From Heterobasidion occidentale (Eukaryota > Basidiomycota > Agaricomycetes > Russulales > Bondarzewiaceae): DNA of 27,905 bases. The stretch covers positions 1 through 27,905 of the forward strand of contig JBCAQO010000114.1 in NCBI GenBank assembly GCA_039111635.1, given 5' to 3'. Each line of letters opens with the position of its first letter. The stretch's first letter is position 1. The notes beneath the pieces were generated by a model, which worked only from the letters and a program-made list of their open reading frames with translations, searched no databases and was not told the origin of the DNA. Shown in pieces: positions 19,127-27,905 of this stretch. Made by a program: the position numbers and the translations under genes.

Positions 19127-19993
19127 TCAGCTGACGTCCGTTCCAGATTCAGCTGACTTACCCTCCTCTGCTTCCTGTGTTCCGGATGCTAGATAGGCGA
19201 GGCGAGGCGGGATATCATCATCGAACAGAAATTGGTCCCCGCTGATGGAGTACTTGCGTTCGCGCCATGCGAACCACATCCTGACATTTTCTTCTCCAAA
19301 CGAATCATACCCTTGGCTGATATGTCGCCACAAAAAGGATCGCCATTTCCTTCGTTTCATGTCTCTGTTGAGCAGCGCCGCCCAATCTAGGACCAAGTAC
19401 GATCAGCAAGCCACATTCTCAGATAAAACAAACACTCAACTCATTTGGGCCACGTCCGGCACAGTGTAAGGAACCTGGCCCACAGCCTGCTCATCCTCAC
19501 GGTAGAACATTCGCTGTGCGCGATCGTGACCGTAACCAGAGTACTCCCGATACAGGTACCCGTGGATCTTTGGCCATCGCCAGTTACTTCCCATCTGATC
19601 ATTGCAACTGGCCGCGTAAATTGCCTTAAGAAACGCACGCCGCAGCCTCCAGATGTACGTGTATTCGCACATGTGTCTCGGCGACATCTCTAGATCCTTC
19701 TCGTGTGTAGGATAGACGATGGGTGAGCCGTCGGGGTGCCGCAGTGACTCGAAGAAAGCCATAGCCTTGTTCATGAGGGTGAGGGGGATAGAATAGCACC
19801 AAGGCATGACGCAGGGATGTTCTTCCGTCTGGTCATCGTCAAGCTGGTGAACAGTAGATAAGAGAACGCGGCACAGGGGACCATTGCCGTCGAGAAACAC
19901 TCTGCAACGAGGCGCGTCGCTCCTGTCTGGCATGCTAGGCAACTCGGGGAATGCCAACCTGTTGTCATGATTGCAAGAGCGTTGTTCACTCAT
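19127..19993 (-). CDS. Gene C: unknown protein, 270 aa (or 288 aa with an extra splice)
   Basis: Model: exon 19993-19441, a 54-nt intron (19440-19387, GTTGAG...CCTAG, phase 1), and exon 19386-19127; the total is 813 nt including the stop. Landmarks are IPLTLMNKAMAFFESL, then YIWRLRRAFLKAIY (similar in kind to FWRLRRPFLDCF of gene B), a Tyr-rich stretch, and a basic WRSFLWRHISQGYD followed by VRMWFAWRERKYS. A good GTAAGT donor at 19161 with an acceptor at 19123 would remove 39 nt in phase and give a different acidic tail ending at 19034 (VDLVQSDDEGS). That intron is unusually short. A 5' exon within 20070-20270 is also possible, because a GTGAGTG donor ends an open frame there. Function unknown. 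The gene is divergent from gene D. Confidence 0.62.
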
Positions 19994-20474
19994 CTTCCTT
20001 TGATATGGCACTAGAGTGATGTGGTACGTTGCCAAAGGGCATATCAATATGTGGGAGAGGCAGATCGGATTAAATAGACACACGAGGCGCAATTTCACTC
20101 ACTGCGAGCAGGACAAACCCCGTCGTGTCAGTCCGACGTACTAGGTCGCCGCAAGTCCATGATCGAATATGATGTGTCAACAACGTGCAAAGCCTTCCCC
20201 TCATCAGAGCATAATTGTCTAACGCAGTCTTCGTTCGAGAGCCTGCAACAAATGTAGTCATCGTAGGTCATGAAGGTGAATAAGGTCGTGTATAACCGGC
20301 CATACACACTCATACGCCTCACCCGGATATTTCCGGGACGTGGGAAATTTCCCTTGGCAAACTTTCGCTGCTTCGGGCATTGCCAGGCTGGCCATTTCCA
20401 CAACGCACTCCGTGACGGACCTCCTCTTTCTGCGACTCTCTCGACATCCGTCTCCCCTTCCACGAAGGTATTCA

Positions 20475-20531
20475 CTTGCTCATTGCAGGTGGTATCGGGT
20501 GACCGACATCACTCAGTCTTGCTCATTGCAG
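20475..20531 (+). promoter_or_regulatory. Paired 14-mer element upstream of gene D
   Basis: CTTGCTCATTGCAG occurs at 20475 and 20518, starts 43 bp apart, ending 67 nt before the gene D start codon. The first copy continues GGTG, exactly as in the first-met copy upstream of gene A, while the sequences between the two copies differ. Shared words in unrelated surroundings suggest a constrained element (initiator, leader splice acceptor or transcript motif), not a general duplication. Confidence 0.5.
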
Positions 20532-20598
20532 GACTGCTGTGCTCGACGAGTAAACTTCGAATGTCCATCGCTTCAGCCTTTCGACGTCCAGACAAATC

Positions 20599-22577
20599 AT
20601 GCTATTGAATCCTGAAGATGCGGAGCTAGCTCGCTCCATGAAGAAACCACCGCCGAAGGATCTTGTGGCGAGGATGCACGCTGTTATGGGGTTTGCGTCG
20701 GCGAGGTATGTTCACTCTGTCACGCACGATCTCAGCCTTTCTCACACAAGATTATGCTAGTGCGTCTCTGCCACCCAGCACCTTGCGAGTGCCATCGCCT
20801 CTTGCGCACACTAAGCGGGTGTTATCCAAGTCTGCTTTGTGCCCCATTGCGTAAGTCTGATATGCGTGCCTTCCAGACGCCGCCGATATAGATCATACCA
20901 TAGGAAACATGCGGCACGATCCGAACGACCCTTGCAACAGAGTGCAGCATCTTCGCATCCTACATTTGCCGTACGCCGACAGAAGTCTTTCTATGAATCA
21001 AAAAATTCTTCAACTATAGCGGTAGCCTCGAACACAATCTCGCCACGATATATCTCAAAAACGAAGCCTCTTTTGTCTCTTGGCTCAAAGCCAATCAAAA
21101 CATCTCGCACACAAGCATCATCTCTTGACACTGGTTTTCCACGATCTGGCACAGGAACCGTGCCGGCGCCCCCACCTCTCTTCAATTCCTCAAATACTCC
21201 AGCATCAGCTCTAGAGGATGCTTCGTTGCCAACGGTCTCAGAGGCATTACCTATTCCTCCATCCTCTCCACTCAGTTCTCTCACGTCTGAAGATGATGAT
21301 GTTGAGGTAGAGCTGCCCACGAAAGTACCTTTGCCAAAGCAATCTGACTCATCTGCTCGATCGGACACTCGCGCAATGTATGTATCAATGAATACATACA
21401 AATTGTCACTTATTCTCGACTTTCTACAGTATTTTGACTTACCCCTTTGTTGGCCATGGCGCGATTGATATCGGACCACAGGATATGGAGCGACTAAAAC
21501 CTCGCAGATTCTTAAATGATAATCTCATCAATCTTGGTTTAAAGTAAGTGTTCGATTTTATCCGAAACCCGAGTGCTCGCTCATATGAACACAAAGACTG
21601 TGGTATGCCAAGTCAAGGGTGAAGGATTCTGTTGCTATGGACCAGGTACACATATATAGCACGTTTTTCTATACGCGATTGTGAGTTACGTCTCATGGAG
21701 CGCTGTGAAGATCGCTTATTTTTTTTCGTAGACGAGCTGGCTATGAAGCAGCCAAAAGTCATACAAACAGAGTCGATATCTTCAGCAAGAAGTTCTTGAT
21801 CGTCCCTATACATGATGAGTGCGAGCAAGCTTCTTAGTTCCGTGACTACATTGCTGAGACATGACTGATAGGGCGGAACAGCATTGGTACTTGGCAGTCA
21901 TAAGCCATCCACAAGGCCTATTCGAGCGCCCGCCAGCTAAATACAATACTGTTTTTGCCGTTGATTCGGCGCACCGACTTGGATGGACTATGTTGTCGGA
22001 TAGTGAAGGCTCGACTACATCAAGTTGGGTCCACGCGTGAGCCATAACGATGATGATCGTTTCACTGTTACTCCTAATTGATCTTTGCCAGTACGCAAAT
22101 CTTTATATTCGATTCTCTCAACCGAAAGCGTCGGAATACGGGCCGGCGCTTAGCTGAATATCTATGTGAGGAGGTCAAGGCCCGAATCAATATCACGCCT
22201 CTGTTCGAACCGCATGCAAAACAGTTTGAGGTGGGTCACATTTGTTGTGTATGATGTATGCCTCGAATGAATGTCCTCGTCAGGTGCCCATGCAACCCAA
22301 TCAGTATGATTGTGGCTTGTACCTTCTCCACTTCAACTATCTTTTCATGAAAAACCCGGATATGTTCATGAGACCGACATCGGTAAGTCTTCACGATGCT
22401 TGCTATCACGAATCCTGATCTATTGCCCTTGGGCCATCATGCAAGACATTGAAGAAGGGGCATGCATCAGGGGCAGAAATAGAATGGGAGGCGGGCGTCG
22501 TTCCCACCATGCGTGAGATGCTGAAGGCAGAACTCCTCAAACTTTCTGATGAATGGCAACAGCTCTCGGGAAGGTGA
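20599..22577 (+). CDS. Gene D: Ulp/SENP-type SUMO protease (peptidase family C48), Ulp2-like spacing, 496 aa
   Basis: Ten exons: 20599-20705, 20761-20850, 20904-21377, 21430-21543, 21597-21680, 21732-21818, 21872-22036, 22092-22230, 22284-22382 and 22446-22577. Introns are 51-63 nt and all phases agree; the total is 1491 nt. Residues 1-220 are Ser/Pro-rich and disordered-looking, with an acidic patch. The catalytic domain starts near 226 (LTYPF...LKPRRFLNDNLI) and continues with VHIYSTFFYTRL (279-290), VDIF..K.F..VPI, catalytic His323-Trp324, Asp381 (IFIFDSLN), the oxyanion Gln424 and Cys430 (QPNQYDCG). Everything needed for activity is present. Family members cut SUMO precursors or remove SUMO or another ubiquitin-like protein from targets. 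The 58 residues between His and Asp are many more than in SENP1/2 (17) and resemble the insert of Ulp2/SENP6/7. It converges with gene E. Confidence 0.93.
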
Positions 22578-22868
22578 GTACGTAGCGTAATGTGCAGACT
22601 CAAAGTCATATGCTGTCGAGTCTGTAGAACATGGCCACTACTGTTCTGTCTCGCAGACTTGCTGACCATTGAGTCTTTGGTTCTTCCCTTAATACGCACT
22701 TTTACCATTCCCACAACTTGATCTTCATGCATATGAGCCGGTTCATATTGAAATGAGTGGCTACGTATCAATCCTATGGTGTTGAGTCTAATGGCTGTAC
22801 ATTAATTCTATGCTGACTGTAATGGCTGTATATGAATCCTATGGTGTCAACGCTTTGGTACTAATTTT
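22578..22868. other. Convergent 3' spacer with a short degenerate repeat
   Basis: The spacer between the stop codons of D and E is 291 bp. ATCCTATGGTGT occurs at 22771 and 22836, and TAATGGCTGTA at 22789 and 22820, so three decayed units of about 31-33 bp can be seen (22766-22850). A GTGAGT donor overlaps the gene D stop, so a further 3' exon cannot be fully excluded. Confidence 0.5.
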
Positions 22869-23882
22869 CTAGAGTTCTGTAGCTTGCTCCTCATCGGTAT
22901 CTCCCCCTTGATTATCTGAATCTGTGGTGAGATCAATTACTTCCAACGGGCATTCGTGGTGAGCGAAGGCCCGACGGGTCGTGATCAATCGACAGGAGCA
23001 CTTCACAAAGAATTTGGAAAAGGCCTCTTCGGAAACACCTGGATAAATGTTCGTGTCCATCTGTCGAAGGAGGTCATACAACGGGTTTGGTCGATATTGA
23101 GTAGAGACACGGCGCCTTTGCACAAGGCGGAGAAGTGGGTTTTCGTTCGAGGTTACATCTGAAATGGTGAGTGAGTTACACCTGAATGTCAAACAGGTAC
23201 TGACACTCACCGATTTGTGCGTGAGTGCGTTTCAGAGGCATTGGAAAGGGGTTCAGGGGGACATATCCTGCTTCGCTAAAGTGTAGCACTGGTCGTGGGC
23301 GCGCTTCGGTTGCCTCTGCGTGGGAGTCAATTCTAGACCTAGAGATTGATCTCGAGGTGCTCACCACGAGGCGCGTACATATGCACTGGACAACCAATAC
23401 GTTGGTAGGCATGCTCGAGGCGAACTTGTGAGATTGGTAAGTCGTGTGTATTCACGCTCATTGGATGGGGACTGACCTATATATCCACACACTCCATGTG
23501 CGCATCGAGCAATGTATTGACCATGGAAAGGACCCGACGTTGCAAGATACATAGCTGCCTCCGTGAACACCGGTGGTCCGTTTCTCTCGAGCAAGGGGCA
23601 CAAACAACACGGCCCGAGAAATCTATTCGTCAGGCGGTGTTTCCTCAGAGACGAAGGCACGACACGGTCCCCCTCCCTTAAGCTTACGGGCCTGCATTGT
23701 GCGTCAGACATTTCAAATTTTTGAGGTGACAAGACCCACCACTTCCATGGAATCATCTCCCCTGTTTGAATGTCGTACTGAAAAACCGCGTTGTCAGATC
23801 CCCGAACCTTGTCCAGGTATCGGCGATGACGAGAAGGGATGGAGATGACCAGTGATTCGCGAGTTAAAGGTTGGGACGACAT
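22869..23882 (-). CDS. Gene E: Cys-rich unknown protein with a C-terminal SUMO-interacting-type motif, 286 aa
   Basis: Model: exons 23882-23477, 23424-23365, 23315-23211 and 23158-22869, with introns of 52, 49 and 52 nt. All are phase 1 with GT...AG ends; the total is 861 nt. A likely metal site is formed by C92-C-L-C95 and C127-x4-C132, 31 residues later, in a block (LLERNGPP..TEA.MYL, then SGPFHGQYIA.CAHG.CGYIV) that I know from many agaricomycete hypothetical proteins. The C-terminus carries VIDLTTDSD (264-272). VIDLT followed by acidic and Ser/Thr residues is the classic form of a SUMO-interacting motif. No catalytic domain is visible. It shares a 251-bp promoter with gene F and converges with the SUMO protease gene D. 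Binding to SUMO is inference; the gene structure is well supported. Confidence 0.85.
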
Positions 23883-24133
23883 GGCTAGGCAGTGCAGGAT
23901 GAGATGGCCTTGAGCAGGTCAATGTCCTAAATACCCTTGAGGGTCGCTTCGAATTGGCTTGGATACCCGAAGCCCGACCTTCCTCCTCCTACCCGAGGTG
24001 ACTCGCTCTGACTCCCACTGACTTTCTGACTCACCATAGTTTATGACTCGTTCGCTTGCTCGCTCGTTAAAAACTTTGGACGCGATACCAGGTCCCACGC
24101 CCGTTTTCTCATCGACGCACCGTTCTTACTTCC
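23883..24133. promoter_or_regulatory. Shared divergent promoter of genes E and F with a TGACT cluster
   Basis: The two start codons are 251 bp apart and face away from each other. TGACT occurs at 23999, 24009, 24019, 24027 and 24044, the first three exactly 10 bp apart. The copy at 24027 is TGACTCA, the half-site pair bound by Gcn4/AP-1 type bZIP factors. A pyrimidine-rich stretch (CGTTCTTACTTCC) leads into the gene F start codon. No clear TATA box was seen. Confidence 0.55.
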
Positions 24134-25592
24134 ATGCCTGAGGACCACTCTCTTGGTGATAAACGTCAGCCTAGTGCTCTTCAACTAGGCCCCAGGAAAA
24201 GGCCGTAAGCACTACTTTGCCTCGCCTGCCTGGGCGACCTCTGACCCTCCGCAAGGTGTCTCACAGATCCGCTTGTTCATCACGGTCGTCATTTTGGACG
24301 GACTGTACACGCTCTTTGCAACGTCCAGTCTATAATCACACGTGGTCTTCTTAGAATGGGAGAGCTGGCTGAGGAGCCTGAGTCCTTGACATATGAGTGA
24401 GCCGTTCCTATCTAAGGCCAACTCGCTGAATCAATCATTCTTGTCATGCACTGCGTGTTTCATTGTTTGATAGGCAGAGGCGGGAGTACAAGGTTTATGA
24501 AGAATTACTTCGGATGGTCCCCCATCTTGAAGAGCGCCTACAGGAAGGCTCTGACGAGGAGATCATGCACATAGGGGAACTAGTAAGTGTGACCGCATCA
24601 CCTTGAGTGTGGCTATTTAACGGTAGGGCAGATTCAAAAAGGGGTGTCTAGCGCTAGATCGGACGATACAAAGAGTATGAAAGGCCCTATCCTCGATTGG
24701 ATCACTCCTCGAGGCCAATCCCTTATTCCGCCACTCTCCCGTAACATGAAATCAGATCGGGGCTTTCGCCATGAACAGACAGGAGCGCTGCTTTGCCCTG
24801 CAGGATTGGATTGGTCGAATCCTGAGTAAGATCAAATAATCTCATTTTTTCCCGTTCATCTCACTCGAACAGTATCAAACGGAAATTGCGAGACGGTGAA
24901 ATGCTTATTCCAGGAGACCAGTGGCCCATTTTTCTATATGCTGGTTATCGGTACGATTCTGATGACCCATGGAAGGGGCTTTTCAAGAGCCAGCTGCTCG
25001 TCCCAGTATGTTTCTATCTGGTACTTTCGACGAACTCGCATGCTGATGTTCATAGGCCTATAAGCACGTGTTTACATCTCCAAGTTCAGTGGAAAAGGAT
25101 GCGAGGGCCACAAGGTCTGGGAACGCGCGGATTCACGGTATGAAATGCGTCACACCGGCATCGATCGCTTACATTGCCACGCAGGTAGCTGTTAAGAGAC
25201 CCCTTCGCATGTTGCTTCTGATTCCCCTTTCTAGGCTCGATTTTCCCTCTCGTCGTCAGCTGTATTTTCTCGAACAGATACTGTCACCGACTCAGAGCGT
25301 TTCTTCAATAGTGTATTGGAATTGTTTGAGGATGTGGAGGAAAAGGAGGAAGTTGACGCGCTATTATTATGGTGGAACTGGTACGTATCTCAAAGTATCT
25401 TCGACCCTTTCTGACATTCTTTGAAGTCAGATTTTTCCCAGTTTTTCTTCAGCTCACCCCGCAGCATCAACCAACAGTGCGCTGGCCAAGATCAGAGAAA
25501 GAAGGGCTCAGAGAAAAGCGGCTGAGGCGAGGAAGGATCCTATCTCAAGGGAGCCTACCGTTGAGGAACGTACTAGACGTCGGGCAGTATAA
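24134..25592 (+). CDS. Gene F: DUF6698-like fungal protein of unknown function, 362 aa
   Basis: Eight exons: 24134-24204, 24256-24396, 24474-24582, 24632-24825, 24873-25005, 25056-25184, 25235-25380 and 25427-25592. Introns are 46-77 nt and all phases agree; the total is 1089 nt. In order: HHGRHFGRTVHALCN (32-46), YKVYEELLRMVPHL, KGVSSARSDDTKS, LDWITPRGQ, TGALLCPAGLDW, GDQWPIFLY, DPWKGLF, TRSGNARIHGM, FSRTDTVTDSERFF and WWN (305-307), then a basic tail. This order is, from memory, the conserved core of the expanded agaricomycete family catalogued as DUF6698. No signal peptide or catalytic motif was seen. The Arg/Lys-rich C-terminus could serve nuclear entry. Family role unknown; the copy looks intact. 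It is co-oriented away from gene E and probably co-regulated with it. Confidence 0.9.
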
Positions 25593-27905
25593 TATGCTTT
25601 TCACGGTATCAATGCCTATCATCTGTCGCTTCATCTTGTGTGCAGAAGGGACTATATCTTTCCTTCCAATGATAGTAGCTTCTGCAATCATCATAATTAG
25701 TTACAATAGTAGATATCCTCGCTAGACGTTGCTATTTCTTAATCATTTGAACAATTAATGTGTCAAGCCTGACCGGACTCCATCATATGTCCAGGTCTTG
25801 ATAATCGCAGTCAATCGTGCGGCTTTCTTACTGCATTTCGCAATCATTTTGCTTCTGATTCATTTTTACTCACATTCAGACTCAGTATCGCGCTGATGTT
25901 GCGCGATCAAGTCTGGACGAACATTGTCACTCTCGCATGTGTTGGCCGTGAACGTCAGTCTGGCAAGGATTGTCGGCACCGGCAACTCCATCGTTAATTA
26001 TAAAGGTAGGCTCTATTGCTGACAATTCGGCTTTCTTATTGACCTTTACGAAACCCTTCTCCCTGATGTAGGTTGATCTTATCTAAAATTCTTGCATGTG
26101 TTGGCCGAGAACATCAGTCTGACAAAGATAATAGCCTTCGCAAATCCCGCCGTCTATTACAATGATTGGTACTACTTTGAATCACATAACATTCTTGTTG
26201 GCTGTCTTGAGGGCTGTCCCTCCGATGCATGTGCATCAACCTTGAACCATGGCTATATTTCCTCCATTTCTTGACATTTGCTGTCAACCTGTTGTTGATG
26301 GAGAGTTTCACCAACATCACCGGGCATTACTTGACTAGATACTTGTGCTGTGTACCCAGAAGTATGATTGATATGTCACTTCATTATCTTTAATCTTTTG
26401 CTTACCAGAGGTCATCGGTGTTGCATTCCTGCTCATCTTCACCTTCTAATCCCATATCTGATATTCTTTGTGAAGTTCGGGAAGCCTGAGGGATGTTGTG
26501 GTATCTACCAACCGTGCCGCCTCATGTATGGCTTGCCCGTACGATGTAAAAGTATTGGATATATTATGGTTATTACATAGCTTATATTACTTTATATAAG
26601 AATGTCATTTCGCTGCCAGTTTTCCCGATGATATCGCCTGTCACCACGTGACTTCCGTTCAATGGAAACCATGCATCTTTAGAGCTGAAACGCACTGTAC
26701 ACGAGTGTAATCCAACAGGAGGCTCTTTTTTGCCGCCGGTGAGCCGCCGTGGACGCAATCCACGTAGGGCTGCAAATTATACGCCGGTTGTCAATCGAGA
26801 TCAATTAGACATGGAGTGAACGCACCTGCAATCGTTTGATTTCGGCATCCACCCACATCCCCAATCCTGTCACAATCATAGCGACTGCGGTGGGACAGCC
26901 GTCCTATCAAGAGCTTTAAGTAGTGACTTGTATGCCGATTGTGTTTAAGCATGACGCACGCGCGTTATATGCAGTAACTGACTCAGGACCTGAAAGTCCT
27001 CATTCCCAAGTATACCCCAATCGCGATAGTTTTAATCCTATCTCATGATTGCGACATTAGTAGCGAACCATATGCGTAGGAGCATTTGCGAGAGAACATG
27101 CCATTATATTTCTTCGATTCATGAAGCATGACTTCTAGTCCAACAGCAAGAGTGACAAGAAACGCAGTGTACGTATAATAAAACCTTCGGCGAAACGACA
27201 TCGCCTCTGTTGGGGGCACCTGATGAGTACGTGATGTGCTTCGGTTTGGCATCGTCTAGCAGAGGTTCTGTGTGGCGAGAAAGAAACATAGCCAGTCTGA
27301 GCCGAACCGAAATTAGGGAAGGAGTGTGTTCAGTACGCCACGTTCGGCGCCCCCGGGTTGGCAGATATGGAAAGGGCGATTGAAGCGTCTAAAAGTGAGA
27401 TTCATTTATTGATTAATCTCTGACTAGATTCGGGCAATGAGAATGAGAGACAATAATATGCTGCACATTGCCTGGCTCGCTTAGTACTGAAAGTCGGTCA
27501 GAGGCGCTTGCTACGGACTGGGACATTTTCTTCAGTAGACATCAAGTTGGCGATGGGTTGGTGCTTTGTAGGCAACTTGCAATATCGTCTGTCTTATGTA
27601 CTGTGATCTGCGTGGCGCGCACTGCCATCGTGCGAAGTCTTATACCGCATCATCGTGTGGATCATGAGCGGCAAACTGGTGGTGCGAGAATTAGATAGGA
27701 ACGGGCCGACCAAAGAAAGGCGCTCCTAATAGATCCAAAAAGGAGGCATCAGATGAGAATGATTGCCTAGGGAATAATTCAGTGAGACTCGAGTCGACTA
27801 CTGCCCCATTAGGAATGGTGAATAGACAGTACAAATATTCGTTACGTTATGTATTGTCTTCCACGTTGCCCGTCGTTTCCTCGGAGCCCCATCTTCGAGC
27901 CCCTT
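25593..27905. other. AT-richer right flank without a convincing gene
   Basis: Only short frames and minor structures are seen. CATGTGTTGGCCG.GAAC.TCAG is repeated 159 bp apart (see next entry). An inverted GTCAC/GTGAC pair around CACGTG lies near 26641-26653. There is a small hairpin with CGTGGA and TCCACG arms and a 5-nt loop at about 26748-26764. A minus-strand ORF at 27043-27252 (69 codons) has one hydrophobic stretch (YTAFLVTLAVGLEVML); I would not call it a gene without transcript data. Confidence 0.45.
25935..26274 (+). pseudogene. Two related coding-like segments, probably a tandemly duplicated gene relic
   Basis: Segments 25936-26004 and 26095-26163 align over about 70 bp and lie in the same frame, 159 bp apart. 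They translate to HVLAVNVSLARIVGTGN and HVLAENISLTKIIAFAN. Many of the residue changes are conservative (V/I, R/K, A/T), as expected of diverged coding copies. The second runs on to a TGA at 26272-26274 through a Cys-containing tail (GCLEGCPSDACAS). No start or complete exon structure is visible. Family not recognised. Confidence 0.35.

Noticed and set aside
20851..20876. 26-nt intron in gene D (GTAAGT to CCTTCCAG)
   Set aside because: The phase would fit, but 26 nt is below any intron length seen here. An acceptor 27 nt further (20903) is also in phase and gives 53 nt, the usual size.
21819..21881. Acceptor directly before the catalytic His codon of gene D
   Set aside because: It would put the following exon out of frame. 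The acceptor at 21870-21871 keeps the frame and adds EAEQ before His-Trp.
24205..24473. A single 269-nt intron in gene F
   Set aside because: The interval contains an exon (24256-24396) with the conserved HHGRHFGRTVHALCN block and good splice sites on both sides.
26641..26653. CACGTG E-box as a promoter element
   Set aside because: A single 6-bp word with no gene nearby is expected by chance.
27043..27252. 69-codon minus-strand ORF with one hydrophobic stretch
   Set aside because: It is short and has no splice partners, homology or promoter evidence, so it is kept only as a remark in the right-flank entry.

Overview
The window looks like a nuclear segment of a mushroom-forming basidiomycete (Agaricomycetes). 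The reasons are very short introns (about 46-79 nt, GT...AG), genes split into up to ten exons, and several protein types that I know mainly as uncharacterised, expanded families of that group. No rRNA, no intact tRNA, no bacterial-type operon, and no reverse transcriptase or transposase gene was seen. Functions are mostly unknown. The clear exceptions are a Ulp/SENP-type SUMO protease and a degraded CRAL-TRIO (Sec14-like) gene.

Layout, left to right. The 3' end of a rightward gene (2-334) converges on gene A (602-3377, minus, 867 aa, lineage-specific family). Next come a small palindrome, a tRNA-like relic and a GC-rich 129-bp satellite (about 3.98-5.19 kb). Gene J (minus, 5375-5907) is a short protein with a HicA-like pattern. 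Gene G (plus, 6487-6994) is a small unknown. From 7.0 to 16.3 kb lies a repeat-built structure: an inverted-repeat pair (7865-8300 and 15838-16265) whose inner sides carry about 33 copies of one 25-bp core. Most copies on the left point one way and those on the right point the other. They enclose gene B (minus, 10969-14267) and gene H (minus, 9493-10528). Gene B has a 15-bp coding minisatellite, and one 14-bp unit in it breaks the reading frame. From 16.5 to 18 kb there are gene relics, including the CRAL-TRIO pseudogene.

The right part is a compact set of well-supported genes. Gene C (minus, start 19993) and gene D (plus, 20599-22577, SUMO protease with intact His/Asp/Gln/Cys) are divergent. 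Gene E (minus, 22869-23882) is a Cys-rich protein with a C-terminal VIDLT motif typical of SUMO-interacting motifs. Gene F (plus, 24134-25592) is a DUF6698-like protein. D and E converge. E and F diverge from a 251-bp shared promoter with a row of TGACT sites. The last 2.3 kb (25.6-27.9) is AT-richer and has no convincing gene.

How the genes might work together is inference. D, E and F are the only group with a shared theme: D would remove SUMO, E would bind it, and F is co-controlled with E. Genes A and D share a pair of identical 14-mers just upstream of their start codons, which suggests a common promoter or leader element.
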